33,296 bases of DNA, taken from Chara braunii. Taxonomy: Eukaryota > Streptophyta > Charophyceae > Charales > Characeae. The notes under the pieces are model-generated. The model saw only the letters and a program-made list of their open reading frames with translations, was not told the DNA's origin and searched no databases. The stretch covers positions 253,058 through 286,353 of the forward strand of contig BFEA01000602.1 of assembly GCA_003427395.1 (NCBI GenBank), in the 5' to 3' direction. Of this stretch, positions 18,690 through 28,168 are shown one piece after another (positions within the stretch are counted from its first letter, which is position 1; every line of letters begins with the position of its first letter). The translations under genes and the position numbers were made by a program.

Positions 18690-19745
18690 TGACAGAGACT
18701 TGAGTTGTCCCAAGGAAACAGTGGGCCGCCATGGAGAATAGACAGTTAAAGTTAGAGGCACCGTCAAGATCAAGATCTTACGGTGGATAATATTAGCATT
18801 ACTTGTGTAAAGCACAAGTAGGGCCAATGTGAGAAGATTTCATATGAAAATGGGAGAAGAAATGGATAAGGGGGGCCTATATTGCAGTCCGAGATATTTT
18901 GGACAAGCGAAGCACGAGAAAATAAACCCTCGAGGGACTCTATGTTGCAAATACGCTGCCAAGGAAAAATCGGAGCAAGGGAGGCCGCAAATTGAGACAA
19001 ACGGGAGCAAAATGGGGCACTCATGGGTATGTGGGTTATTATTGTAATCCGAGGAATAACGAACAACAACTTGATCTAGATCTAGATTTAGATCAAGATC
19101 CATGACTTGGGGCGTCGTTCGACACTCCTCGGGGACGCAATTCCGAGGATTCCGTCGTCGTTCCACCTGTCCTCGGAGCCGATTTTCGGAACAGAAATGT
19201 GAAAACACTCCGAGGACAAATCCTTGGGCTCTGAGGATTTCCCAGCCAAATCGTCCTCGGCTCCAAGGGACCTCGCGAGGTCCTTTGGAGCCTGAGGATC
19301 TGTGTTTCACGAAGAGGAGACGGCATGCACGTAGAGAGACGTTACAACAGAGAATTCTGATCGTGGCGGCACCCCTATTGGCTGAAAGCCTGAAGCACAA
19401 CTTTTTTTTTTTTTTTTTTTCCTTTTTTTTTTCTGACATTGCTCCGAGGATGAGTCCTAAAACCGATGCTCCGAGGATGAGTGGAACGAAGACGACAAAA
19501 ACCCTAAACTTTTCTGAGGATTCATCCTCGGAGCCCGAGGATGCCCCGAGGAGTGTCAAACGACGCCCTTAGAAAAAGTGTAAACAACAGTTTGACACTT
19601 GTCACATTTAAAAAAAAGAAAAAAAAAAGGAAAAAAAGAAGGTAGAATGAGACGAAAGGGGAGTAAAAGGTGGAGAAAAAATGGCTGGCCAGTTGAGACT
19701 GACAGGTCCCTACTGTGACATCATCACTCCGAATTTAGTGGAGGT
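18690..19745 (+). mobile_element. R2 element, second terminal repeat, interrupted by a MITE
   Basis: Collinear with 17,288-17,998 up to the palindromic TAGATCTAGATTTAGATC near 19,077-19,094 (unit 1 has GATATAGATATACATC). It then resumes after the MITE with AACAGTTTGACACTTGTCACATT and ends near CCGAATTTAGTGGAGGTCA. Without the MITE it is about 590 bp, shorter than its partner because of indels. Confidence 0.65.
19110..19568. mobile_element. MITE with 25-bp terminal inverted repeats, PIF/Harbinger-like
   Basis: The ends 19,110-19,134 (GGGCGTCGTTCGACACTCC...) and 19,544-19,568 are reverse complements at 24 of 25 positions. The flanks are TTG on the left and TTA on the right, consistent with the 3-bp TWA target duplication of PIF/Harbinger with one mutation. 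The interior is rich in CCTCGGAG / CTCCGAGG in both orientations, and the arms keep matching well inward (CGTCGTTCCAC versus TCTTCGTTCCAC). A near-perfect central palindrome lies at about 19,254-19,297. The 156-codon open frame across it is a by-product. Confidence 0.8.
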
Positions 19746-20200
19746 CAATCCGGAATGAGGAGATAAGGCCCTTGGGTCCATATCTCGACAAAATCCGGAG
19801 TGATGATGAACATTTCGGTATGCGCACCTCCCTGTACACTCCCCTGCCCTCAATCACCTTCATCTGCCGCCCCTCACCAAAACTTCGACCCAAATCCGGA
19901 GCGCAGCGCGTCATAGACCTCCCCCCCCCCGGGCAAATGCTGCTCAAGGGATAGGACAAACGGAAACAAGTAGTAAACAAATAAAAATAGGTATTATATT
20001 ACCATTTGAGAAACGAGCACCAGTGGAAACCTCTCTTTCAGCTAATAGATAGAGCTGTCACCTGTGTATGGTGCTCTCTCCCAAACGCACCTTATCTCAT
20101 ACAGTCATACCATTCCAGCAGCTTGGATGGTACCTATAAGAGCCCTTAGGCACCATTCAACAAGGGTCCTCGAGTTCTTGCATGGCAAGCGACGGAGGAT
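19746..20200. other. Unrecognised intergenic sequence
   Basis: Short overlapping frames only, with a C10 run at 19,921. No repeat, RNA gene or conserved coding signature seen. Confidence 0.35.
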
Positions 20201-20495
20201 GGAGCGACAGACAACCGAGTGACGCAAAAGTGACTCGCACAGTGTGGAGTGAGTGACAAAGTCACAGCAGAGGGTGGAGTGACAGAAGGTTGAGTCACAT
20301 GGGGTGGAGTGACAGCAGACGACCCAGGGTTTGCTCAAACTGGGTGGCAAGCAACCTGACCTGTGCCCTCCCAGAATATAACGGAGGTTATTTTGTTGGT
20401 GAAAAAAAAAAGAAGAGGGGGGGAACAGAGGGGGGCAAAGGGGGGAGTGGCAGAAAGGTGAAGGGGGACTGGGGGGAACTGACAGCAGACAACGC

Positions 20496-20537
<42 letters not shown>

Positions 20538-20690
20538 CACCCAGGGTTTTGTTAAACAGGGTGGAAAAAGGTGACAAAAGGTGGAAAAGAGTCGAGTCAC
20601 AGAGCGATGAAGTGAGACGGGGGGCCACAAGGCTGAGTCACACAGTGTGAGACACAGTTGAGCCACAGTTCAGCCACACAGGATCTAGTC
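20200..20690. repeat. Degenerate GTGGAGTGACAG / GAGTCACA array split by T40
   Basis: Loose repetition of GGTGGAGTGACAG and GTTGAGTCACA. The phrase GACAGCAGAC(G/A)AC.CAG...CCCAGGGTTT.....AAAC.GGGTGG occurs at about 20,307 and again around 20,480-20,563, where it is split by a run of 40 T (20,498-20,537). A G-rich and A-run segment (20,400-20,475) lies between. Confidence 0.6.
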
Positions 20691-20751
20691 AGGAGGTGAC
20701 GGATCAGGTCTTGAATCTTGACGTCTTACAGAAAAGTCCTCCATTACCAAC

Positions 20752-20880
20752 GAGCCTACCTCAGTTGGTACACCCAATGAGCTGTTGAAAGACACACCGC
20801 CTCTCGAATCCAGATACAATCAGACGAGCAGAGCAAAATGATTCTGAATTACCTGGGGTCGGTCAGCTCAATGATGATAT
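20752..20880 (+). mobile_element. SINE family S1, copy 2
   Basis: The tRNA-like head GAGCCTACCTCAGTTGGTACACCC (A box) is followed by CTCTCGAATCCAGATACAATCAGAC (B box). The body has GATTCTGAATTACCTGGGG and GGTCAGCTCAATGATGATAT. It matches the head of the copy at 32,996 and the 3' body of the copies at 3,690 and 29,157, and is the most complete member in this window. Confidence 0.75.
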
Positions 20881-21785
20881 CTCAAGGCTGCCGCCCTTTA
20901 AAAGATAAGGGGAAAAAAAAGGGAAAAAAAATAAAAGGGGCTAACTCATTGGAGGCACACCCAACGTTCAGAATAGGCAACTTCTAAATTAGCCGTTCCC
21001 GAAATTATGGTGCCAAAAAGGAGACCCCCCTAAATCTGCCAAGCGACACTGGGGGTAATGATGACTGGCGCAGTTTTAGACCCCCCCGCTAAATTAAAAC
21101 GTGCGCATTTCGAAACTCACACTATGGCGCCAGCGCCACTTTGTCTTTTCTTCAAATTTATTGCCTAATATTTCAAACTAGAAGTGTGTCACAGCCACAA
21201 TTTCCCCAAAAAGGAAAGTGCTCGGTTGCAGCTGTGTGACAAAAACTGTTTGCTCCTCTCCTTTCAAAAAATCGACCCCCCCCCCCCCCCCGCAAAAAAA
21301 TAAAACTGGTCCTTAATGGGCCCGTCTCCATATCCATTCTTGGGAGGGTCAGTCCAGTTCCTTTTCCCCCGGCAGATCAGGAAACTTGCAAAATAGTGGA
21401 ACAGTTTGCTCCTCTCCTTTTTCCCTTTTTGGGGCAACGGCGACTGCAGCACACTGTCAGATGAGTTTCGAGTAGGCAAAAGAAACACGCGCGCCGCCAA
21501 AACAAATAGCCACCGAGTTTGAAAAGGCAATGAGACCACCGTGGCCGTGACAGAGGCACAGATGTCATAACTACAGAAAGGGAAAAAAAAAAGAAAACTA
21601 TTTTGTCTGACATTGCCATTTAAAACTCGCACCATGATGAGCACAGTGCAACTTGGTGTTTTTTTTTTTTTTTTAGCTTTTTTAACTCAAATCCTGCCGC
21701 GTCCGCTGTTGTTTTTGTCTTTTTTTTTTTTCCCACACCCAATACGACTTTAGAACAAGTGCTGGAAACTGGGTCCAGTGTTCCC

Positions 21786-21816
<31 letters not shown>

Positions 21817-22015
21817 GGGTCCATTGTTGACTCACTCAATGCTTCCTTCCATTATGGCTGAAAGAGCCTGAGATGGGTGTCACTGAGTAGAAGAAAGAAA
21901 GACCCTATAGGGGTAGAGCAGAGGTAAATCCTTCTCCAAGGGGAAGCAATCAAATGTTTTCTCCTCTCCTTGGCTGGGTTGCAATAGAGTAACCCTGGGT
22001 TGCTATACAGTAACT
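20881..22015. other. Unrecognised sequence with homopolymer runs
   Basis: Poly-C at 21,279, poly-T at 21,657, 21,720 and 21,790 and many poly-A stretches. The phrase TTTGCTCCTCTCCTTT is repeated at 21,249 and 21,402, and a GGCGCCAGCGCC palindrome sits at 21,126. No gene recognised. Confidence 0.4.
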
Positions 22016-22225
22016 TTCTCCCTGTATTGTGCTGTACAGTAACTCTACTTCGCCTTGCAGGTAACAAACTGCAGTTACTGTATAGAGTAACTCTACCTGC
22101 AAGTAGAGTTAATGTATTGTGCTGTACAGTAACTCTACAGTAACTCTACAGTACCTCCACAGTAACTCTACAGTAACTCTACTTCTACTTGCAGGTAACA
22201 AACTGCAGTTAGCAAGCTGAACTGC
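22015..22225. repeat. GTAACTCTAC array with nested direct and inverted copies
   Basis: CAGTAACTCTAC is repeated many times. A larger block TGTATTGTGCTGTACAGTAACTCTAC...CTTGCAGGTAACAAACTGCAGTTA occurs twice (about 22,024 and 22,112), and between them part of it is inverted (AGAGTAACTCTACCTGCAAGTAGAGTT). The array can fold extensively. Confidence 0.8.
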
Positions 22226-22238
22226 AGTTACGAAGCTG

Positions 22239-22349
22239 ATGGCGATCAAGGACCTGCATGGCGATAAGAAACCTGACCTTCTGAAGCTGTGCGAAGATCA
22301 AGGTTCTCCTCCCCCCCCACCTCCCCCCTCCTCCCCCGTGCATGCATGA
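22239..22349 (+). CDS. Small ORF of 36 aa, unknown
   Basis: An ATG frame encodes a helical, charged start (MAIKDLHGDKKPDLLKLC) followed by EDQGS, a polyproline stretch and a stop. The first part resembles the short helical SAP-like or gag-leader peptides seen in retroelements, but this is only an impression. It could be an isolated exon fragment. Confidence 0.2.
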   Translation: MAIKDLHGDKKPDLLKLCEDQGSPPPPPPPSSPVHA

Positions 22350-22773
22350 TAGCCGGAAATCTGGTGGAGCTGTGGGAAGCCTTCACCATCGCTGCCCCTG
22401 AAGAGGTGGTTCGAGGGCAATCTTTGCTGTCAATCATTTGGATACAGGGCATCTATTTCCATCAAGTACCCAGTTTCAGTGCAAAATTCGCCGAAAATAA
22501 CACCCCCTGTTAATCATGTGGTGTGCAAGTGCTACCTTGCTACATGCTATTTACATACCATAGAATTCCGACAGCCGCCACAGGCCCTACAGTCAGCCGA
22601 TACAAATTTTTGAGAGCCGGCACAAGCCTGCTGAGAAGACAAGTAAGCCTGTACATAGAAAAGAGACGGGTGGGTGGTGCAAGCATAATTGCACACCCCT
22701 ACACTCAGCTAATGCAATCAATAATAAGTACATAGGCCTAGGCCAGCACAAGTATATATTGCACACACGCACA

Positions 22774-23306
22774 TGCAGCGTATGCTCTTAGTACTATGTG
22801 CAGTGTATGCACTTAGTACCAGCCTGCGCGCTTTTAGTACACAATGGAGCCTATGCACTTAGTACTAAGTGCAGCCTATGCGCTTGGTATTTTTAGTGCA
22901 GCCTATGCGCTTGGTATTTTTAGTGCAGCCTATGCACTTAGTACAAAGTGCAGCCTATGTGCTTAATACCAGCCTATGCACTCAGTACTAAGTCCAGCCT
23001 ATGTGCTTAGTACTAAGTGCAGCCTATGCCCTTGGTACTAAGTGCGGCCTATGCGCTTAGAACTAATTGCAGCCTGCGTGCTCACTAACCAGCCTATGTG
23101 CATAGTACTAAGTGCAGCCTATGTACTTAAGTACTAAGTGCAGCCTATGGGCTTGGTACTAAGTGCAGCGTATGGGCTTAGTACTAAGTGCAGCTTTTAG
23201 TACTAAGTGCAAACTATGCGCTTAAGTACAGCCTGCGTGCTTGGTACTAAGTGCGGCCTATGCGCTTAGTACAAAGCGCACTAAGTGTAGTTTATGCACT
23301 TAGTAT
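22774..23306. repeat. ~25-bp minisatellite upstream of gene A
   Basis: About 20 variants of GTGCAGCCTATGCGCTTAGTACTAA. The palindromic core TTAGTACTAA is kept in many copies while GCGCTT/TGTGCTT/GCACTT vary. It ends about 370 bp before the first ATG of gene A. Some units are shortened or carry TTTTTAG insertions. Confidence 0.9.
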
Positions 23307-23675
23307 ACTGTGCGCCCAGGTCGCAGATCTCGATTGCAGGGCGGCTCCAACTCTGCCACACCATCTCAAGCTGGCCCAAGTGCATCACACTATATTTTGG
23401 CACCTAAGCACTGTGTCAGTGTACTACTTTTCTGGGCTAGTATGATAAGAGCAAGCGTATCCACTCACTTAGTACCTGATAGAACTTATATGAATTTTGT
23501 GTTTGCCATGTTGGAGGAGGACGATCCCCGGCTCAGCTACTGGTTGCCCTGACATGGCTTGCAAACTGCAGTCGCTGGTGTGCGAGCATACTACCCGTAG
23601 GGCTGAGCTGGCGTAATGCCTGTGACCGGACATTCTGCTCGCACACAGACCTGATCTGACATTGCATGCCTATGC
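23307..23675 (+). other. Upstream region / presumed 5' UTR of gene A
   Basis: Unique sequence between the minisatellite and the gene A start, with a short frame (23,310-23,552) of unknown meaning. No TATA box or clear splice signals could be assigned. An in-frame TGA at 23,652 precedes the first ATG of gene A. Confidence 0.35.
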
Positions 23676-26600
23676 ATGATGTCCAGCAAGTGGGCATTGG
23701 GGGAGGTGGAGCAAATCAGCAGAGAGTGCCAGTCACATGATTCACCATCGTCAACTCTAAAAACTGCTGAGGGAGGAGACGGAAGCCGAGAATGTGAGGA
23801 GGCACCTCTTTCCGCCGCCAGTAATCCTGAATCCTCTGTGAGCACTGCAAGCACATCGAACAGTCGTAATGGCTCATGGGGTGCCATCAACTCAGAAGCT
23901 GGGTACGCTGAGGCCTCACCCGCAACACCCGAGCCTCCTGTCAGCCCAACTCAGACATCATCGGTGAGCACGTCAAGCAGATCGAACAGTCATACCGGAT
24001 CATGGAGTGCCATCAAGTCAGAATCTGCGTATGCTGAGGCCTCCGCCGCAACACCTGAACCCTCTCTGACCCCAAATCAGACATCAGTGGCAACCGAGTT
24101 GTTAGCTGCTGCTGATGCAAAACAGTTGACGTCAACAGACTGCCCCAAGCCAAGCTTGAGTTCGAACGCGAAGGGTAAGATTGGGAGCAGTACAAAGGAA
24201 GCAGTTGCTGGGCTGTTTGACCCTAGTAAGGCTTTCTCTACGGTCTTCCGATCAGGCAGGCGAAGTGCATCTCCTGCGACGGTCGGTACCGGTAGTGGAC
24301 GGAACAGTCGCGGACCTGGGCTTTCTGGGTGGGTAGATAGACTCTTGTCCCATATCCATACGGCGTTACGTGGATCGCATGATGATATTGGATGGCTTCG
24401 GCGGGAACCAGGGCTCCCTGCTATTATAGACAGGACCGGCCGGTTCAATCAGCTTAACGCACGCATCTATCACGGCATTCACACTCTCCCGGACAATCTG
24501 GTTTACCTTCTTGTTCCAGGTCTGTTCAGCAGTCTAGGAGCACTGTCATTTCTGGATGCCAAACGATACTTGATGACGCTCGGACTCAGCTGCTATGTCA
24601 TGCCTATCCGGTGCGAGGCCTCCGTCGAGTCAAACGCGTACCAGATCAAAGAGTACATAGAAGATCTCCACTGGGGTATTAACCATAAGAAGGTGGTCAT
24701 TCTGGGTCATGGGAAAGGTGCAGTTGACTCCGCAGCGGCCCTCGCTGTGTATTCAGCTGATCTAAAGGGGAAAGTTGCGGGCCTTGTTTCTATGCAGGCC
24801 CCGTATGGCGGAAGTCCTGTCGCATCGGGTCTCCTAAAAAAAGGCCGACCCTTGGATGACGAGTCTCAAGCGCTTATTCGGACAGTTTTGGGTGAAATTT
24901 GCGGTGGGGATATCCGTGTCATGCAGGATCTCACGTACGAAAAGCGTCGCAAATTCCTCGCTAAACACCCACTACCGGCAGATCTTCCAAATGTGTCTTT
25001 CCACACGGAAATCACTGGGTTAACAGGGCAAGGAGGCAGCACCGACATCTCTCCTCTGAGCCCTGCGTACAACGGCAAGTCACATTTCTCACCTCCAGGC
25101 TCTGGAAAGGTCCACACCCCAGCAGAGGGGTCAGACCCCCTTCAGTCTCCGTCATCGCCCAGCAGAGCCAGCAGCCCCGTTACAACGACATTGACCTTGC
25201 CGCCGCCCATTTCCGAAGCAACAAGCGGACATGATTTCTGTCCCCCTGATGACAACAACCATGGCAGTAATCCCTCAGGATCGACTCCCTCTGCCGAACC
25301 AGGTCCGAAAACAGAACCAGGTTCAGCCACAGAACCAGGCTCCAAAACTGAAGCAAGTCCAGCAGGAGAACCAGGATCAACAACTGGACCAGGTTGTGGA
25401 CCCGATGCAGGTTCAGCGACTGAGCCTGGTTCCACAGCTGGACCAGATGCAGCACCTGGAACCGGCTCTGGAACTGAACTGGGTTTTGAAACCGAGCCGG
25501 TTCCACTCACACTTGCCATTGCCCTCAAAGCGCTCGCTAACCATCTGCATCTGAGGTATGGTGTGAAGAGTGATGGGTTTGTGGTTTGCGAGGACGCTGA
25601 AATCCCAGGCTCAATTGTTGTCCGATCCGCGGTGAAGGTGGACCATGCGGGTACAGTTTACTCCGAGATTCATGATAGCAGTGAGAAACAATTGCCCGCT
25701 ACCGTGTATCCGAAAAACTTTGTTGACGGGCCGCAAATGATAGAAGCGCTTCTAACGCTTCTGCTTGAGAGTGCCGGTGACGTATGGAAGGAGCCCGGGA
25801 TGACACTAGAACAGGAAAACAGATCAAGAAGGCAGAAAACTGCGAAAAGGGAAAACGCGACAGGCGACGACGGCAGGAGAAATGCGAACAAAGAAGCTCC
25901 ATGCGGAGGTGGTTCCAGGGGAGAAAAGCATTCAGCAAAAAATGCCAAAAATTCCAAAACCCTGATCGATTTCGGTTATTCCACCGAGGCAACGCCGACC
26001 CCTTCTGAGGACCCGGGCTCCGGATATCCCGATTGCTGTAGAAGAGAGAGTTTTGCGAGTGGACAGAAGCCGGACACAGAGCAGTCGATATGGTTCGGGT
26101 GGGAGAGTAGCCGCGAGAATTGCACCAACTCAGAGTCTGGACGGTTGCAGCAGACTGGCAACAAAGAATTTCAGACTCCGACTGGTGATCCTGGTGCCAC
26201 TCAGAGACAGAAAGATGTTTTTCGCAAGCAACTTGACGGCCTTCGTAATTCCAGAGAGTCTGACGGCTCTGAAATGTTTGAATTGGATTTTGATTGGGAT
26301 GATCGCAAAGAGAGACTCTCACGGTACTCTGAAAATGCTGCTTTGTGTAGGGAGTCCGATGCAAGAGTAGATGCCATAGCTGCAGAATGCCCCTATTTGT
26401 GGCAGATAAGTACCATGGATGACGGCAGAGATGCTGTCGCTGACTGGACTACCGATTGGGAGGAAGTCTCACTCGGCGGTAAGGAGCGAAAAGTTGAAGA
26501 CGCTGACATGGAGAGCATCGTCTCGATCAGCAGGGAGGAACGGAATAATTGTGCCTCCATTCCTCACAATACGGTATCTTGCTCGAACCCTTTCCTGATT

Positions 26601-27884
26601 TGTTGCCAGGCCATGACGGTTTCTCCGTCAATAAGCACGGCACCCGAATCTCCTGCCTGGAAAGAGCCTGGAAGCTCCACCATCGACCACCATGCCGACT
26701 CCGGTTCAGGTCTGGAACCAAGTTTGGGTCTAGTACATCCTGGTCCAGTTGTTGATCCTGGTTCCAAGCTTCCAAGCCTCTTTAACGAACGACCTCAGGC
26801 TGCCGGTATTGACCGCCAAGAGCTTTTGGCAACACAACAACCGCACCCGGGAATGGACCCAGGTACGGATGGAGCTCCTGGCACAACTGCCAGCACAGTA
26901 CCCAATGCGTCAGCCGATAACTTGTCTGCGGTCTGTGGTCTTTCTGAAAGTCCTTACTCCACCGCGGTGGACGTGCCGGCAGAATCTGTTGTAGAAGCTG
27001 CTGGCGGCAGCGCCCAGCCTGACGCTACTTCTGCTGCGGCCGCGACAACGGGCACCAGAGAACCCGATAAGGCAGCCCAATTTCTAGTCCATGCAGAGAC
27101 CATTGACATTGCAGACCACTCATCCAGGAGCCCTGCAGCAGCAGCAGCAGCAGCAGTAGCAAGAGCAGGAGGAGGAGGAGGAGGAGGAGGAGGAGGAGGG
27201 TGTGGCGTCGGCGGCGATGGCAGTGTTGCCCCAACCTCCAGGAATGAGAGCAAGAACAACACAGGCTGTATGCAAGGAGGTGATGGAGCTGTGGTTGCTG
27301 ACAGCGCTACCGAATTTTACGACCCGGCTCAGTTCTGGAGTCTCGCTACGAGTCCTCTGTCGAGGACCCCTGCGCCGGAAGCGGCTCTCTGCGAAGGAGG
27401 TTGCTCCCAACCTTGGGTCGATACTGAAGACGAGAACCAAGACCCACATCATACAGACGAGGCCCGAAGCGGTCCGCAGCGGTCACTGAAGCAAGAGGTG
27501 CTAAATCAGCAGCTCATATACCGCCTGCACCACATGCGGCCAGCAAGGAGTGTGTTCACTGGACTGCACGAGGGAAGACATCGTGGAGCAGGCGGATCGG
27601 GCGTAAAATTAGTGACGATCACAGAGAACTCGAAAGAACCTCGTCCCACACCTGTTTCGGATCTGTCGGCTGCAAACAGTGAGGACGGTCGTGACAGTCC
27701 TCTCACGTCTTCCTTCACGCTTTCTACATCTCGGCTGTCGCTCTCTGATGACCTGAGGTCGGTAGAGGACCCGAGTAATTTCTGTGTCTGTGGTTCTTGC
27801 ACTGGAGAACCTCCTGGGGAGGAGTTGGCATCTCCACAGTGCAGCCCATCGATAATGCACCATATCCTGCGGGGCGTCAAGTGA
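23676..27884 (+). CDS. Large alpha/beta-hydrolase-like protein lacking the nucleophile serine
   Basis: An uninterrupted 1402-residue frame; the first ATG follows an in-frame stop 24 bases upstream. Residues about 276-450 form an alpha/beta-hydrolase (lipase-like) core: LVPGLFSS oxyanion region, EASVE..A..IKEYIE, the nucleophile elbow at 344-348, then MQAPYGGSPVA (373) and DLTYEKRR (418). The rest of the fold resumes at 609-707 with LRYGVKSDGFV (candidate acid D633), DAEIPGSIVVR (640) and VDHAGTVYSE (candidate base H657). The family I recall from land plants has GHSKGG at the elbow; here it is GHGKGA, with Gly346 (GGG) for Ser. Between the two parts lies an EPGSxT-rich linker (539-608). The N-terminus holds a 42-residue tandem duplication (53-94, 95-136). 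The C-terminal 700 residues are mostly low complexity with poly-Ala/poly-Gly (about 1151-1180) and a basic helical stretch KQEVLNQQLIYRLHHMRPAR near 1272. A lipid or ester substrate is unknown. Single exon as far as can be seen. Confidence 0.85.
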   Translation: MMSSKWALGEVEQISRECQSHDSPSSTLKTAEGGDGSRECEEAPLSAASNPESSVSTASTSNSRNGSWGAINSEAGYAEASPATPEPPVSPTQTSSVSTSSRSNSHTGSWSAIKSESAYAEASAATPEPSLTPNQTSVATELLAAADAKQLTSTDCPKPSLSSNAKGKIGSSTKEAVAGLFDPSKAFSTVFRSGRRSASPATVGTGSGRNSRGPGLSGWVDRLLSHIHTALRGSHDDIGWLRREPGLPAIIDRTGRFNQLNARIYHGIHTLPDNLVYLLVPGLFSSLGALSFLDAKRYLMTLGLSCYVMPIRCEASVESNAYQIKEYIEDLHWGINHKKVVILGHGKGAVDSAAALAVYSADLKGKVAGLVSMQAPYGGSPVASGLLKKGRPLDDESQALIRTVLGEICGGDIRVMQDLTYEKRRKFLAKHPLPADLPNVSFHTEITGLTGQGGSTDISPLSPAYNGKSHFSPPGSGKVHTPAEGSDPLQSPSSPSRASSPVTTTLTLPPPISEATSGHDFCPPDDNNHGSNPSGSTPSAEPGPKTEPGSATEPGSKTEASPAGEPGSTTGPGCGPDAGSATEPGSTAGPDAAPGTGSGTELGFETEPVPLTLAIALKALANHLHLRYGVKSDGFVVCEDAEIPGSIVVRSAVKVDHAGTVYSEIHDSSEKQLPATVYPKNFVDGPQMIEALLTLLLESAGDVWKEPGMTLEQENRSRRQKTAKRENATGDDGRRNANKEAPCGGGSRGEKHSAKNAKNSKTLIDFGYSTEATPTPSEDPGSGYPDCCRRESFASGQKPDTEQSIWFGWESSRENCTNSESGRLQQTGNKEFQTPTGDPGATQRQKDVFRKQLDGLRNSRESDGSEMFELDFDWDDRKERLSRYSENAALCRESDARVDAIAAECPYLWQISTMDDGRDAVADWTTDWEEVSLGGKERKVEDADMESIVSISREERNNCASIPHNTVSCSNPFLICCQAMTVSPSISTAPESPAWKEPGSSTIDHHADSGSGLEPSLGLVHPGPVVDPGSKLPSLFNERPQAAGIDRQELLATQQPHPGMDPGTDGAPGTTASTVPNASADNLSAVCGLSESPYSTAVDVPAESVVEAAGGSAQPDATSAAAATTGTREPDKAAQFLVHAETIDIADHSSRSPAAAAAAAVARAGGGGGGGGGGGCGVGGDGSVAPTSRNESKNNTGCMQGGDGAVVADSATEFYDPAQFWSLATSPLSRTPAPEAALCEGGCSQPWVDTEDENQDPHHTDEARSGPQRSLKQEVLNQQLIYRLHHMRPARSVFTGLHEGRHRGAGGSGVKLVTITENSKEPRPTPVSDLSAANSEDGRDSPLTSSFTLSTSRLSLSDDLRSVEDPSNFCVCGSCTGEPPGEELASPQCSPSIMHHILRGVK

Positions 27885-28168
27885 CCCAAAAAGGTGACTC
27901 AAAAGTGACTCAAAGGTGGTGACCCAAAGATGACTCAAACTCACCCAAAAGGTGAGTCAAAAGTGACCGAAATGTGACCCAAAATTGACCCAAAGGTGGC
28001 TCAACAGTGGGTCGAACGTCACCCAAAGTTGACTCAAAAGTGACTCAAAGGCGACTCAAGACTGACCCAACATCGACTTAAACGTGACCGAAAGGTGACT
28101 CAAGAGTGACTCAAAATGACCCCAAAGCTACTCAAAAGCGACTCAAAGGTGACTCAAAAAGTTACTTC
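27885..28168. repeat. 11-bp GTGACTCAAAR minisatellite at the 3' end of gene A
   Basis: About 25 variants of GTGACTCAAAA / GTGACCCAAAG. The array begins at the gene A stop codon: the TGA lies in the unit GTGACCCAAAAAGG, so the stop itself seems to be part of the repeat. It forms the presumptive 3' UTR. Confidence 0.9.

Noticed and set aside
19102-19572. 156-codon frame across the MITE
   Set aside because: It is a by-product of the inverted CCTCGGAG motifs; no transposase signature.
22774-23306. CRISPR-like array
   Set aside because: Units are contiguous with no unique spacers, and the DNA is eukaryotic; it is a minisatellite.
25142-25528. Minus-strand frames within gene A, and plus-strand frames within 30,024-32,592
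   Set aside because: Shadows of gene A and of the ZYP1 coiled coil; their repetitive composition mirrors the real coding strand.
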